Below, piece by piece: positions 21,809 to 31,727 of a DNA stretch of 64,000 bases. Origin of the DNA: Ignavibacteriales bacterium. GTDB taxonomy: Bacteria; Bacteroidota; Ignavibacteria; Ignavibacteriales; Melioribacteraceae. Each line of letters begins with the position of its first letter. Within the stretch, counting starts at the first letter, position 1. Under the pieces are notes generated by a model. It was not told the DNA's origin. It ran no database searches and was given only the letters and a program-made list of their open reading frames with translations. The position numbers and the translations under genes were made by a program. The DNA lies in assembly GCA_026390775.1 (NCBI GenBank), contig JAPLFF010000003.1:186001-250000 (forward strand), read 5' to 3'.

Positions 21809-23326
21809 GTGAAAAGATTTGCCTTAATCAGTGTGTCTAATAAAACAGCCATTGTAGAATTTGCCCGCGAATTAAATTCTCTTGAATATCAAATAATTGC
21901 AACCGGAAATACTTTTAAGCTTCTGCAGAGCAATCAAATTAATTGTATTGAGATCAAAGATTTTACCGGATTCCCTGAAATATTTGATGGTAGAGTTAAA
22001 ACTATACATCCAAAAATTTTCGGCGGGATATTAATGCGTACTGATAACGATTCAGATATAAAGCAAGCTAAGCAAAATGATATTTACCCAATTGATGTTA
22101 TTTGTGTGAACCTGTATCCATTTCCTCAAGTTGTAAATAGAAACGATATTTCGCTTGAAGAGAAGATTGAAAATATAGATGTAGGCGGGCCAAGTTTAAT
22201 CCGTGCATCAGCAAAAAACTATGAACGCGTTTCTGTTTTAACTGATCCTTCTCAGTACTCAGAATTTCTCAGCGAAATTAAAAAAGGGAAAGTAAGTGAG
22301 GGGACGAGAAAAAAATTAGCTTACGCCGCTTTCAGTTACACTTCATATTATGATACTCTGATTGCCAATTATTTCGAGAAAGAATTTAATCAACCGAAAG
22401 CAGCAATCAGGTTAAACTATAAGTCGTCGTTCGATCTTCGATATGGTGAAAATCCTCATCAAAGAGCTTACCTTTTTGGCGAGTTCGAAAATTATTTCAA
22501 CATTCTTCATGGTAAAGAATTATCTTACAATAACATTGTTGATCTTACTGCAGCTTATGAATTGGTAAATGATTTAGACGGTTGCGCTTGTGCGGTTATC
22601 AAGCATACTAATCCATGCGGCGCATCTATCGGGAAAAATGTTTTGGATGCTTATGAACGCGCACTTTCATGTGATCCGGTTTCTGCTTTTGGCGGAATTG
22701 TAGCATTCAATAAAGAAGTTGATGAAAGCACAGCTAAAAAATTGAATGAGATATTTCTTGAAATTGTTATTGCGCCGTCTTATTCTGAAAAGGCGATTGA
22801 GCAATTAAAAACAAAAAAGAACCGCAGAGTTATTAGTGTTAATAAAAATCAGTTTGATAATTCATTACAGATTAAATCTATTCCTGGTGGTTTGTTGGTT
22901 CAAGAGAAGGATAATTCAAAATTAAGTAATGATTCACTGAAGTTAGTTACAACTAAAAAATATTCTGATAAGGAATTAAAAGATCTTAAATTTGCTTGGA
23001 CAGTTTGCAAGCATACAAAGTCCAATGCGATTGTTTATGTGAAAGATGAAATGACAATCGGTGTCGGAGCTGGACAGATGTCGCGTATTGATTCGACAAA
23101 AATTGCTTCATCAAAAGCTAAACAGTTCGGGCATGATCTAAATGAAGCTGTTGCTGCTTCAGATGCTTTCTTTCCGTTTGCTGATGGATTATTAGAAATA
23201 ATTTCTAATGGAATTACATCTATAATTCAACCCGGGGGATCTGTAAGGGATGACGAAGTTATCGATGCTGCAAATGGAAAAAATATTTCAATGGTATTTA
23301 CCGGGATTAGAAATTTTAAACACTAA
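21809..23326 (+). CDS. purH: Bifunctional AICAR formyltransferase/IMP cyclohydrolase
   Basis: 505 residues; catalyses the last two steps to IMP. The GTG start at 21809 follows GGACGGA. The N-terminal MGS-like cyclohydrolase domain holds ALISVSNKTAIVEFAREL, DGRVKTIHPKIFGGIL and IDVGGPSLIRASAKN. The C-terminal transformylase has LRYGENPHQRAYL, AVIKHTNPCGASIG with the catalytic Lys-His, FGGIVAFN and the final FPFADGLLEI and IQPGGSVRDDEVIDAA. Together with purN it forms a short purine operon that ends eight bases before mreB. Confidence 0.97.
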   Translation: MKRFALISVSNKTAIVEFARELNSLEYQIIATGNTFKLLQSNQINCIEIKDFTGFPEIFDGRVKTIHPKIFGGILMRTDNDSDIKQAKQNDIYPIDVICVNLYPFPQVVNRNDISLEEKIENIDVGGPSLIRASAKNYERVSVLTDPSQYSEFLSEIKKGKVSEGTRKKLAYAAFSYTSYYDTLIANYFEKEFNQPKAAIRLNYKSSFDLRYGENPHQRAYLFGEFENYFNILHGKELSYNNIVDLTAAYELVNDLDGCACAVIKHTNPCGASIGKNVLDAYERALSCDPVSAFGGIVAFNKEVDESTAKKLNEIFLEIVIAPSYSEKAIEQLKTKKNRRVISVNKNQFDNSLQIKSIPGGLLVQEKDNSKLSNDSLKLVTTKKYSDKELKDLKFAWTVCKHTKSNAIVYVKDEMTIGVGAGQMSRIDSTKIASSKAKQFGHDLNEAVAASDAFFPFADGLLEIISNGITSIIQPGGSVRDDEVIDAANGKNISMVFTGIRNFKH

Positions 23327-23334
23327 GAGGAAAA

Positions 23335-24360
23335 ATGGGAATTTTTGATTTCTTTTCGACTGACATAGCAATTGACCTTGGCACTGCGAATACTCTTATT
23401 TATATCAAAGGAAAAGGGATTGTTCTTAACGAACCATCAATAGTTGCATTTGATAGGAACACAAAAAAAATTATCGAGCTTGGAAATAAAGCTAAGGAGA
23501 TGCAAGGTAGAGAACATAGGGAAATCCGTGTTACAAGACCTATGCGTGATGGAGTGATAGCCGATTTTGAAATTGCTGAAGGCATGATTCGAGCTTTTAT
23601 TAAAAAAGTTACTCCTAACTCTGTAACTAGTAAGAGAATTGTAATTGCAGTACCAAGCGGAGTTACTGAAGTTGAAAAGAGAGCGGTGCGTGATGCAGCA
23701 GAACATGCCGGTGCAAAAGAAGTTCATTTAATTGCAGAGCCAATGGCTGCAGCTATTGGAATCGGTATTGATGTTGAAGCTCCGGTTGGAAATATGATTA
23801 TTGATATCGGTGGAGGTACAACTGAGATAGCTGTTATTGCACTTGCCGGGATCGTAAATGAAGAATCTGTTCGTATAGCAGGAGACGAAATGAATAATGC
23901 TATCATGCAGTTCTTCAAAAAGAATTATAATTTGTTGATTGGTGAAAGGACAGGTGAATCTATAAAATGCGAAGTTGGCAGTGCTGTTCCGCTAAAAGAA
24001 GAAGTTACTATTCAAGTTAAAGGACGTGATCTTGTTGGTGGAATTCCTAAAACAGTTGAAGTTAGCTCTGTTGAAATTAGAGAAGCATTAAATGAAAATA
24101 TTTCCCAAATTGTTGAAGCCGTTAAACAAACACTTGAAAGAACGCCTCCCGAACTTTCAGCAGACATTCTTGATAGAGGTGTTATGTTAACCGGTGGCGG
24201 AGCGTTATTAAAAGGGCTTGATGAACGTATCAGAATGGAAACTAATCTGCCTGTACATGTTGCAGATGATCCGTTAACAGCTGTTGTCCGCGGTGCTGGA
24301 CGTGCTATCGAGAATTTAAATAAATACTCTAAGGTGTTCATTCGTAAAAGAACATATTAA
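23335..24360 (+). CDS. mreB: Rod shape-determining protein MreB
   Basis: 341 residues of the actin fold. The phosphate-1 segment is IDLGTANTLIYIKGKGIV, the phosphate-2 segment MIIDIGGGTTEIAVIAL and the adenosine segment VMLTGGGALLKGLDER. MreB filaments on the inner membrane guide the elongasome. First gene of a tight set mreB-mreC-mreD-mrdA-rodA; its TAA overlaps the mreC ATG by one base. The preceding purH gene is only 8 bp away, so the purine and shape genes may share a transcript. AGAGGAAA serves as the ribosome binding site. Confidence 0.97.
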   Translation: MGIFDFFSTDIAIDLGTANTLIYIKGKGIVLNEPSIVAFDRNTKKIIELGNKAKEMQGREHREIRVTRPMRDGVIADFEIAEGMIRAFIKKVTPNSVTSKRIVIAVPSGVTEVEKRAVRDAAEHAGAKEVHLIAEPMAAAIGIGIDVEAPVGNMIIDIGGGTTEIAVIALAGIVNEESVRIAGDEMNNAIMQFFKKNYNLLIGERTGESIKCEVGSAVPLKEEVTIQVKGRDLVGGIPKTVEVSSVEIREALNENISQIVEAVKQTLERTPPELSADILDRGVMLTGGGALLKGLDERIRMETNLPVHVADDPLTAVVRGAGRAIENLNKYSKVFIRKRTY

Positions 24361-25187
24361 TGAGAAAATTTTTAAGACGACTTGTTTCAGATTATAAAGA
24401 ATATCTTCTACTAATAGTTCTATCCATAATTAGTCTCACAATTTTAGCTCAGAATGAAAAACCGGCGGCAAAACATTTGAAGACTTTTGCTCTCGGTAAT
24501 TTTGCAGTAGTAAATGAAATTACAAACTCGATTGTATCAATCTTTAAAAGTAATGAATCACGTGATGATTTAAGAAATGAAAATGCGCATTTGATGCTTG
24601 AGTTAAACCGGTTACGAAAATACCGTATTGAAAATGAAGAATTACGTTCGATGATCGCATTTAAAGATACAAGTAAGTATCCTCTAATACCCGCTAAGAT
24701 TATTTCGAAACTTGTTACAAAAAGCCAGGGCAATTTTATAATTAATAGAGGATCAAATAATGAAATTAGGAAAGGAATGCCGGTTATTAATTACAAAGGT
24801 CTGATCGGATTGATTATGGATGTGACTGAAAATTATTCTGTTGTTCAAAATTTGTACAATAGTAATTTAAGTATAGCTGTAACACTACAACGAACAAACG
24901 TTGACGGTATTCTAAATTATGATGGCAACAATCTTATTATTAAGGATATACCAACTACGTATGATGTACAAATTGGAGATATTATAGAAACTTCAGACTT
25001 TAGTTCTCTTTTCCCTCCTTCGATTCCAATTGGGATTGTGTCGAAAAAGGAATCGAATATACTTGGGTTACTTCATAACTTAACCGTCGAACCATTTGCA
25101 AAAATTTCTGCTGCAAATAATTTATTTATCCTAAAAATTCTTCCCAGTAAACAGATCAATCAACTTGAAATGAATTTAATTAAATAG
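24360..25187 (+). CDS. mreC: Rod shape-determining protein MreC
   Basis: 275 residues. A membrane segment at about 13-32 (EYLLLIVLSIISLTILAQ), a coiled coil at about 66-98 (SRDDLRNENAHLMLELNRL) and two beta domains from about 100 on, with INRGSNNEIRKGMPVINYKG and PIGIVSKKES, follow the MreC plan. It couples MreB inside the cell to PBP2 outside. Co-translated with mreB through a one-base overlap. Confidence 0.92.
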   Translation: MRKFLRRLVSDYKEYLLLIVLSIISLTILAQNEKPAAKHLKTFALGNFAVVNEITNSIVSIFKSNESRDDLRNENAHLMLELNRLRKYRIENEELRSMIAFKDTSKYPLIPAKIISKLVTKSQGNFIINRGSNNEIRKGMPVINYKGLIGLIMDVTENYSVVQNLYNSNLSIAVTLQRTNVDGILNYDGNNLIIKDIPTTYDVQIGDIIETSDFSSLFPPSIPIGIVSKKESNILGLLHNLTVEPFAKISAANNLFILKILPSKQINQLEMNLIK

Positions 25188-25194
25188 TGTTTGA

Positions 25195-25680
25195 ATGAAT
25201 ATCCAATACTTAAAACCAATTTTATTTTTTATTCCTCTTGCTGTAATTCAGCTTGTAATAGTTCCATTAATTTCGATAAGTAACATTGCCCCGAATCTAG
25301 TTTTTATCTTAATAACTTATTTTACATTGAGACACGGACAGACTTATGGAACAATCCTTGGATTTATTTTGGGTTTTCTTTTTGATATTATCTCGGGAGG
25401 ATTAATTGGCGCATTTATGTTTTCATTTACCTTATCGGCATTTGTAGTCGGTTACTTTTATAGTGACAATAAAATTGACATTAATATTTCAACTTACTTT
25501 TTCTTGTTTATTTTATTTGTCTGCGGAAGTATCAATTCGTTCTTGTACGCTGTGATATCTAATTCGAATTCCAGCATAAGTTTATTTTTTATGATGCTCG
25601 AAGAAGGAATTTTACCGGGATTGTACACAGCTCTTTTTGGATTGCCAATTGTAATCTTTCATCCGAAAGAAGGAATTTAA
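25195..25680 (+). CDS. mreD: Rod shape-determining protein MreD
   Basis: 161 residues, almost wholly hydrophobic with about five membrane segments. The text LRHGQTYGTILGFILGFLFD is typical of MreD, a polytopic partner of MreC. Identification leans on position between mreC and mrdA as well as the pattern. The stop TAA overlaps the mrdA ATG by one base. Confidence 0.88.
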   Translation: MNIQYLKPILFFIPLAVIQLVIVPLISISNIAPNLVFILITYFTLRHGQTYGTILGFILGFLFDIISGGLIGAFMFSFTLSAFVVGYFYSDNKIDINISTYFFLFILFVCGSINSFLYAVISNSNSSISLFFMMLEEGILPGLYTALFGLPIVIFHPKEGI

Positions 25681-27497
25681 TGGACGATAATTATTTCGGC
25701 TCATATTTTAGAAGAAGAATTGTATTTGTATTTATGATCGGCTTTTTTGCGGTCTCTATTACACAATTATTTAATATGCAGATTCTTGAACAACCATCAT
25801 ACTCTGAAAAATCTGATGAAAATAGTGTAAAGCCGATTTATCAAACAGCACCGCGCGGAGTATTCTTTGATCGGAATCATAAAGTTCTGGTTGGAAATAA
25901 ACCATCATTTACTCTTCGTATCACACCTTCTACATATGATAAAAAATTAACTCCATATATTGAAGCAATACTTGGCACAAGCCCTGGATATATTGATCAC
26001 ATATTGAAACAGAATGAATCGTATTCAAAATTTATTCCTCGCAGAATTGCAAAAGATGTTAGTTTTAAAGTTATAGCTTGGTATGAAGAAAATGCATCTA
26101 AATTGCCGGGTGTAGACTATATAATGGAAACTCAACGTGATTATTCTTTTGGTATAATAGGTTCTCATATGTTCGGTTATACAAAAGAAATTCCTATGGA
26201 AACTTATCTACATAGAAAAAATGAATATGATATTGGCGATAACATAGGTTTTGGAGGAATAGAAAAAACTTACGAAGATTATCTACGCGGAGATAAAGGA
26301 ATTAAGTACATGCTTGTTGATGCAAAACAAAAGACTATCGGCAGATACAAGAATGGTGAAGAAGATCAGACAACTGTTAAAGGCGACGATTTAATTCTGA
26401 CAATTGATAAAGAAGCACAAAGTGTAGCAGAGGAAGCATTTAAGGATAAAAGAGGTGCTGTTGTTGCTATTGAACCGTCTACCGGTGAGATAATTGCTTT
26501 CTTAAGCGCCCCTCAATATGATCTGCAAGATTTTGCTAAAGTTACAACAAATGAAATGTGGAGAGATCTAAATAATAATCCCGACAAGCCGATGTTCAAT
26601 AGAGCTTCAATGTCAACATTTGCGCCGGGTTCTACTTTCAAAATGATCTCTGCAATTGCCGCTCTTGAAGAAGGAATAATTGATACTAATTTTAGAGTTA
26701 CTTGCGGCGGAGGTTATCAGTTTGGTGATCGGTATTTCAAATGTTTGCACGTTCATGGAACAGTTAATGTTCAAACCTCGATAGAAAAATCATGCAACAC
26801 ATTTTATTATACGCTTGTTAATAAAATCGGTCTTGATATTTGGTCCAAATATGCAAAGAAATTTGGATTCGGAAGTAAATCCAGAATAGATATTCCGGAA
26901 GAAGCTGCTGGAATTGTTCCATCAACTGATTATTATAATAAAGTTTACGGAAAGAGCGGCTGGACTAAAGGTTTTGTAATTAGTTTAGGAATTGGTCAAG
27001 GTGAACTTAATGTTACACCTCTTCAACTTGCTCAATATGCTGCACTCTTTGCCAACTCCGGAAAATCTGCCAGACCACATTTCTTAAAAGGTTATACTGA
27101 CACTCGAACAAATCAGTATGTCGAAGTGAAACCTCAAACGTATGATATAGGAATTAGTAAAAAGTCATTCGATATAGTACGACGTGCAATGTACCTTGTA
27201 GTTAATGGTGCAGGTACAGCTACAAATATTAAATCTGATGAATTGCAGATATCAGGTAAAACTGGTACTGCTCAGAATCCGCATGGTAAAGAACATGCAT
27301 TATTTATTGGATTCGCTCCTTATAACAATCCTAAAATTGCAATTGCAGTTTTAGTCGAGAATGCGGGATTTGGAAGTACAATTGCTGCACCAATTGCGCG
27401 CGATATAATTAAAGCATATTTGATAAAGGGAAATAAAGAAGGAAATAAAAACCTCGCTGCTTCAACTAATGTACAGGAGGAACAGATTGCACATTAA
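25680..27497 (+). CDS. mrdA: Penicillin-binding protein 2 (elongasome transpeptidase)
   Basis: 605 residues of the class B PBP type. A membrane segment lies at about 13-30, the N-terminal dimerisation domain begins APRGVFFDRNHKVLVGNKPS, and the transpeptidase domain has SxxK in APGSTFKMISA (Ser about 317), SxN in EKSCNTFYY and KTG in SGKTGTAQNPHG (Lys about 526). It cross-links peptidoglycan made by RodA during side-wall growth. The ribosome binding site of rodA (AGGAGG) is inside its last codons. Confidence 0.96.
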   Translation: MDDNYFGSYFRRRIVFVFMIGFFAVSITQLFNMQILEQPSYSEKSDENSVKPIYQTAPRGVFFDRNHKVLVGNKPSFTLRITPSTYDKKLTPYIEAILGTSPGYIDHILKQNESYSKFIPRRIAKDVSFKVIAWYEENASKLPGVDYIMETQRDYSFGIIGSHMFGYTKEIPMETYLHRKNEYDIGDNIGFGGIEKTYEDYLRGDKGIKYMLVDAKQKTIGRYKNGEEDQTTVKGDDLILTIDKEAQSVAEEAFKDKRGAVVAIEPSTGEIIAFLSAPQYDLQDFAKVTTNEMWRDLNNNPDKPMFNRASMSTFAPGSTFKMISAIAALEEGIIDTNFRVTCGGGYQFGDRYFKCLHVHGTVNVQTSIEKSCNTFYYTLVNKIGLDIWSKYAKKFGFGSKSRIDIPEEAAGIVPSTDYYNKVYGKSGWTKGFVISLGIGQGELNVTPLQLAQYAALFANSGKSARPHFLKGYTDTRTNQYVEVKPQTYDIGISKKSFDIVRRAMYLVVNGAGTATNIKSDELQISGKTGTAQNPHGKEHALFIGFAPYNNPKIAIAVLVENAGFGSTIAAPIARDIIKAYLIKGNKEGNKNLAASTNVQEEQIAH

Positions 27498-28716
27498 TTA
27501 TAAACTTCAGGATAGATTTGATCTTGCAATTTTTATCCCCATGATAATTCTTGTTATTTTTGGTTTGCTCGCTATTTATAGTTCAACATATAATCATCCT
27601 ACAGCTAGCGGAAATTTTCAGAAGCAATTGGTTTTTGCTATTGTAGCAATCATTGCATTCTTTATTACATTCTCGTTACCTCAACAATTATTCAAATCGT
27701 TTGCTATACCTGTTTTCTTTGCATCATTATTTTTTCTCCTTGCCGTGCTTGTTGTTGGTAAAACAGTTTATGGCGCTAAAAGTTGGTTCGGTGTCGGTGG
27801 ATTCGGATTTCAACCTTCTGAACTTGCAAAGCTTGGTACGATTCTAATGTTAGCGTATTGGCTTACTTATAAAAACCGCGATATAAATAATCTTTTAGAT
27901 ATTGGCGTTGCTCTCGCAATTGGTTTTGTTCCAATCATGTTGATTATGCTTGAACCGGATATGGGTACTTCAATTGTATTTGCAATTATTACAATATCAT
28001 TAATTTTTTGGAGTGGAATAAGTTTATTTGGTCTATTCGTTGTACTCTCGCCGGGGTTTATTGTGTTTGCATCTTTATTCGGAGTTTATGCTTTTACTGC
28101 TGCGCTGCTTTTGATTGTTGCCGCTTTATTTTTTTTCAAGAGAGATTTATTTAATAGCGTTACGGTTTTCATAATTAATCTCTCGGCAGGTTTCTTTTTT
28201 GATTACGCATTTAAAATACTTAAACCTCACCAACAAAAAAGAATTGCTTCATTTCTTGATCCATCTGCAGATCCATTAGGTTCAGGTTACAATGCTCTTC
28301 AGGCAAAAGTTGCAATCGGTTCTGGCGGCTTTTTCGGAAAAGGTTACTTGCATGGCAATCAAACTCAGCTAAGATATATCCCTGAACAATGGACTGATTT
28401 TATTTATTGTGTAATTGGAGAAGAATTTGGATTTATTGGCAGTGTACTTGTCATAACATTATTCCTGATAATATTTTTAAGGTTATTCAAACTTTCTGCA
28501 ACTGCCAAAGATAAATTTAGTGTACTGATAATTATCGGTGTCCTAACTTTATTATTCACACACTTTGCAATCAATGTTGGAATGAATCTTGGCATAACAC
28601 CGGTTATTGGATTGCCTCTTCCTTTTTTAAGTTACGGAGGGAGTTCTTTACTGATTAATATGGTTATGCTGGGGATCGTGATGAACATTTATAGGAACAG
28701 AAAACTTCATACTTGA
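27487..28716 (+). CDS. rodA: Peptidoglycan glycosyltransferase RodA
   Basis: 409 residues from TTG 27487, a SEDS-family polymerase with ten or so membrane segments. The SEDS signature is seen as LEPDMGTSIVFAI, YNALQAKVAIGSGGFFGKG and the C-terminal GLPLPFLSYGGSSLLINM. I choose the TTG because AGGAGG (27475-27480) lies six bases upstream; the in-frame ATG at 27469 precedes this site and would lie too early. The start overlaps the end of mrdA. RodA and PBP2 act together as the polymerase and cross-linking pair. Confidence 0.94.
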   Translation: MHINYKLQDRFDLAIFIPMIILVIFGLLAIYSSTYNHPTASGNFQKQLVFAIVAIIAFFITFSLPQQLFKSFAIPVFFASLFFLLAVLVVGKTVYGAKSWFGVGGFGFQPSELAKLGTILMLAYWLTYKNRDINNLLDIGVALAIGFVPIMLIMLEPDMGTSIVFAIITISLIFWSGISLFGLFVVLSPGFIVFASLFGVYAFTAALLLIVAALFFFKRDLFNSVTVFIINLSAGFFFDYAFKILKPHQQKRIASFLDPSADPLGSGYNALQAKVAIGSGGFFGKGYLHGNQTQLRYIPEQWTDFIYCVIGEEFGFIGSVLVITLFLIIFLRLFKLSATAKDKFSVLIIIGVLTLLFTHFAINVGMNLGITPVIGLPLPFLSYGGSSLLINMVMLGIVMNIYRNRKLHT

Positions 28717-28723
28717 GAATGTT

Positions 28724-29530
28724 ATGACTGCACAGGAAAAACTTCAGCAAAAATTAAATCAAAGTTTGCATATATGTGTCGGACTTGATACGGATTTCAA
28801 TAAAATTCCAAAACATTTACAAAATAACTCTTCTCCAATTGTTGAGTTTAATAAAATCATTATAGAGAACACTTACAAAGAAGCAGCCGCTTATAAAATC
28901 AATTTTGCTTTTTATGAAAAGGGCGGCACAAAAGGGATTGATAACTTATACAAAACATTAGAACTCATTCCCAATGACGTTTTAACTATAGCCGATGCAA
29001 AACGCGGTGATATCGGTAATACATCACAAATGTATGCTCAATCAATTTATAATCATTTTCATTTTGATTCTGTAACTCTCCATCCATATATGGGGTTTGA
29101 TTCATTAAGTCCCTTCTTCGATTATAGAGACAAAATAAATTTTATTCTTGCGCTTACTTCTAATAAGGGATCAGAAGATTTTGAAAAGTTAAAACTTTCG
29201 GAAGGGAAGTTTCTTTTTCAAAAAGTAATTGAAAAAGTTAACGAGTGGAATAAAAATCAAAATTGCGGAATTGTTTTTGGTGCGACAAATTCATCAGAGC
29301 TTAGAGATAATATTTCTAGTTTTAAGAACTTACCTGTATTAGTACCCGGGGTTGGCGTTCAAGGTGGAAGTTTGGAAAAAGTAGTAAGAATATTTAAGGA
29401 AAATAAATCCAATCATTTTCTGATCAATGTAAGCCGATCTCTAATCTATTCTGATCCAACAATAAATTTTGCAGCAACCACCTCTAGAATAATTAAAGAC
29501 TACAACTCGCTTATTAGATCCTTATCATAA
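28724..29530 (+). CDS. pyrF: Orotidine 5'-phosphate decarboxylase
   Basis: 268 residues; last step of UMP synthesis. The catalytic Asp-x-Lys-x-x-Asp motif is in TIADAKRGDIGNTSQMYA, and the phosphate loop is VPGVGVQGGSLEKVV. The length and the text HPYMGFDSLSPF place it in the longer type 2 family common in Bacteroidota and mycobacteria. It follows rodA by 7 bp, thus probably on the same transcript. With pyrG it is the second pyrimidine gene of the window. Confidence 0.95.
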   Translation: MTAQEKLQQKLNQSLHICVGLDTDFNKIPKHLQNNSSPIVEFNKIIIENTYKEAAAYKINFAFYEKGGTKGIDNLYKTLELIPNDVLTIADAKRGDIGNTSQMYAQSIYNHFHFDSVTLHPYMGFDSLSPFFDYRDKINFILALTSNKGSEDFEKLKLSEGKFLFQKVIEKVNEWNKNQNCGIVFGATNSSELRDNISSFKNLPVLVPGVGVQGGSLEKVVRIFKENKSNHFLINVSRSLIYSDPTINFAATTSRIIKDYNSLIRSLS

Positions 29531-29629
29531 AAGATTGATAGCTTTTACCACGGTATTATATTAAATTTTAATTGAAAAATGATTTAGTCGAAATGTAATC
29601 TAAAGCGCAATTCAATCCTCAATTATAAC

Positions 29630-31114
29630 ATGGGCGAGAAAAATTCCATAGTTCTTGAAACCACTCTTTACGAAATTTGGAAAAATCAATATTACAACAG
29701 CTCACTAAAAACTAATTCCGGCGAAGATATAACAGTCCTTGACGTAGGGATTCATAATGATGAATTTGCCGGACCGGATTTTAAAAATGCACGTATCAGA
29801 ATTGGCAACTTAACATATATAGGCGATATAGAAATTGACCGCGATTATTCAGATTGGAAAGCACACGGACATCATATTGATAATAAATATTCTAAGGTTA
29901 TACTCCACGTTTCTCTGTTAAATAAAAATAAATATGGACACGTTTATACAAGAGACGGCAGAAAACTACCATCAATTTGTATATCTGAATTCATTGAAAA
30001 AAATATTCTTGATGGAGTACACAATGAACTTGATGATATAAAAACCAACCCGATATCAAATATCAAATGCAGCAATTATATCAATAGCATTCCCCATGAA
30101 GTTAAAGAAAAATATTTATACCAGCTTGGTATTAGTAGATTCGAAAGGAAATGTAAAAAAATATTTAATCGTCTTAAAGAACTACAATTTATTAATGAAC
30201 TTCACATTAAAGAGCCTGTAATTACTTACGAACTAACATCACAATTTCAAGAAAGGAAATTCAAACATTCTGATTTTGTCTCGAAAGAAATATGGCAACA
30301 ATTATTGTATGAATTGATCTTTGAAGCTCTTGGCTATTCTAAAAATAAAAATCAAATGATGAATCTTGCTCAAGTGGCAAATATTAATTTTTTGGCAAAA
30401 ATAGATTATGACGGAATACTTGTTGAAAAATATGAAGCTGCGTTATTAAATATCGGCGGATTTTTCCAAGATGCAAGTATAGCTTCTGAAGTACACACAA
30501 AAAACTATTTGGAAAAAATATCTCTTCATTGGAATTCTATCCGCTCTTTTTATGATGGTAAAATATTATCTGAAACCGAATGGCATTTTTTCAGATTGCG
30601 GCCGCAAAACTTCCCTACAGTTAGAATTGCTGGCGGTGCTAGGATCTTAAAAGAATTACTTCATAATAATTTGATTGGCATAATGTCCAAGAAAATATCC
30701 GAAATCCATAATCTTACAGTATTGATAAATTCTTTACGTTCTTTGTTTGTAATTAAATCAGACGGTTATTGGAAAGACCATTATGTCTTTGATCAAACTG
30801 CAAGCGGAGAAATCAAATATTTTGTCGGCGCTTCTCGTGCAGATGAAATTGTTGTAAATGTAATTATACCGTTCTACTCAGTTTATTTTGAAATATTCGG
30901 CAATGGAATCCTTTCAAAAAAAATCTCAAGTCTTTATAGTATCTACGAACAGCGGTCGGAAAATCAAATTATAACCGAAGTTGCGGAAGCATTGAATTTT
31001 ACTGATCAGGTTAGAAGAACAGTAATGTCTCAAGGTATGATTGAACTATTTAGAAATAATTGTTCGAAGAATAAATGTCTGGAATGTGAAATTGGAAAAG
31101 TAGTTTTTAATTAA
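29630..31114 (+). CDS. DUF2851 family protein
   Basis: 494 residues. The N-terminal region, with [18 protein letters not shown] and then [19 protein letters not shown] and [18 protein letters not shown], matches the DUF2851 family widespread in Bacteroidota. The acidic and His residues of GDIEIH-like text recall a nuclease fold, but no function is established. The C-terminus ends with a cysteine group ([15 protein letters not shown]) that could bind a metal. Convergent with the bifunctional nuclease gene, their stop codons overlapping by 4 bp (31111-31114). The 100 bases before it show no clear site. Confidence 0.82.
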   Translation: MGEKNSIVLETTLYEIWKNQYYNSSLKTNSGEDITVLDVGIHNDEFAGPDFKNARIRIGNLTYIGDIEIDRDYSDWKAHGHHIDNKYSKVILHVSLLNKNKYGHVYTRDGRKLPSICISEFIEKNILDGVHNELDDIKTNPISNIKCSNYINSIPHEVKEKYLYQLGISRFERKCKKIFNRLKELQFINELHIKEPVITYELTSQFQERKFKHSDFVSKEIWQQLLYELIFEALGYSKNKNQMMNLAQVANINFLAKIDYDGILVEKYEAALLNIGGFFQDASIASEVHTKNYLEKISLHWNSIRSFYDGKILSETEWHFFRLRPQNFPTVRIAGGARILKELLHNNLIGIMSKKISEIHNLTVLINSLRSLFVIKSDGYWKDHYVFDQTASGEIKYFVGASRADEIVVNVIIPFYSVYFEIFGNGILSKKISSLYSIYEQRSENQIITEVAEALNFTDQVRRTVMSQGMIELFRNNCSKNKCLECEIGKVVFN

Positions 31115-31719
31115 TTTGTACTTCCGCCTAATTTATTTATTTCATCTCTTAATTTTGCAGCTCTCTCATAATCTTCTTTGTCAATTGCTTCTCTAAGAAG
31201 ATCTTGTAGTTGTGCTAATTTTGTCTCAGATAAATTTTTCTTAGGTCCCTTTGTTCCTGATTCGGAGGTAGGTTTAGCCGTCTCATTGAATTCATCGTCA
31301 GAATCTTCGCTTGAAGGTACGAATGCCGCTATTTTCATAACTTCTTCGGCAACATATAAAGGAGCTCCTGTTCGAACTGCAAGTGCAATTGCATCACTGG
31401 GACGAGAATCAATTTCATTCGTCATTGTTGCAATCTCTAATTTAATTTTTGCATAAAATGTATTTTCTCTTAACTCATTAATAATTATTTCATTAATTGT
31501 TGCACCAAGATTATCAATAACACTTTTAAGAAGATCGTGTGTGAGTGGGCGAGGGGGTTTTATTCCTTCCATTTCAAGTGCAATTGATTGAGCTTCGTAC
31601 TGACCAATAATAATTGGCAAACGGCGAACACCAAACACTTCTTTTAGCAACAGAGCATAAGCTCCGCCCGCCGATGGACTTGCTGATAAACCTAATATTT
31701 CAACTTGTACTTTGTGCAA
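31111..31719 (-). CDS. Bifunctional nuclease family protein with C-terminal UVR motif
   Basis: 202 residues. Residues about 1-135 form a DUF151/bifunctional nuclease domain: [32 protein letters not shown] and [21 protein letters not shown] charged linker ([20 protein letters not shown]) leads to a UvrB/UvrC motif at about 165-198 ([20 protein letters not shown]). Such fusions are common in Bacteroidota and Chlorobi; the family name comes from RNase/DNase activity reported for a plant relative, and the bacterial role is unknown. It lies 8 bp downstream of etfA on the same strand, so likely in one operon. Confidence 0.88.
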   Translation of the reverse strand: MHKVQVEILGLSASPSAGGAYALLLKEVFGVRRLPIIIGQYEAQSIALEMEGIKPPRPLTHDLLKSVIDNLGATINEIIINELRENTFYAKIKLEIATMTNEIDSRPSDAIALAVRTGAPLYVAEEVMKIAAFVPSSEDSDDEFNETAKPTSESGTKGPKKNLSETKLAQLQDLLREAIDKEDYERAAKLRDEINKLGGSTN

Positions 31720-31727
31720 TTAACCTT

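Noticed and set aside
27469-27486. ATG start for rodA at 27469
   Set aside because: The AGGAGG site lies after this ATG and points to TTG 27487.
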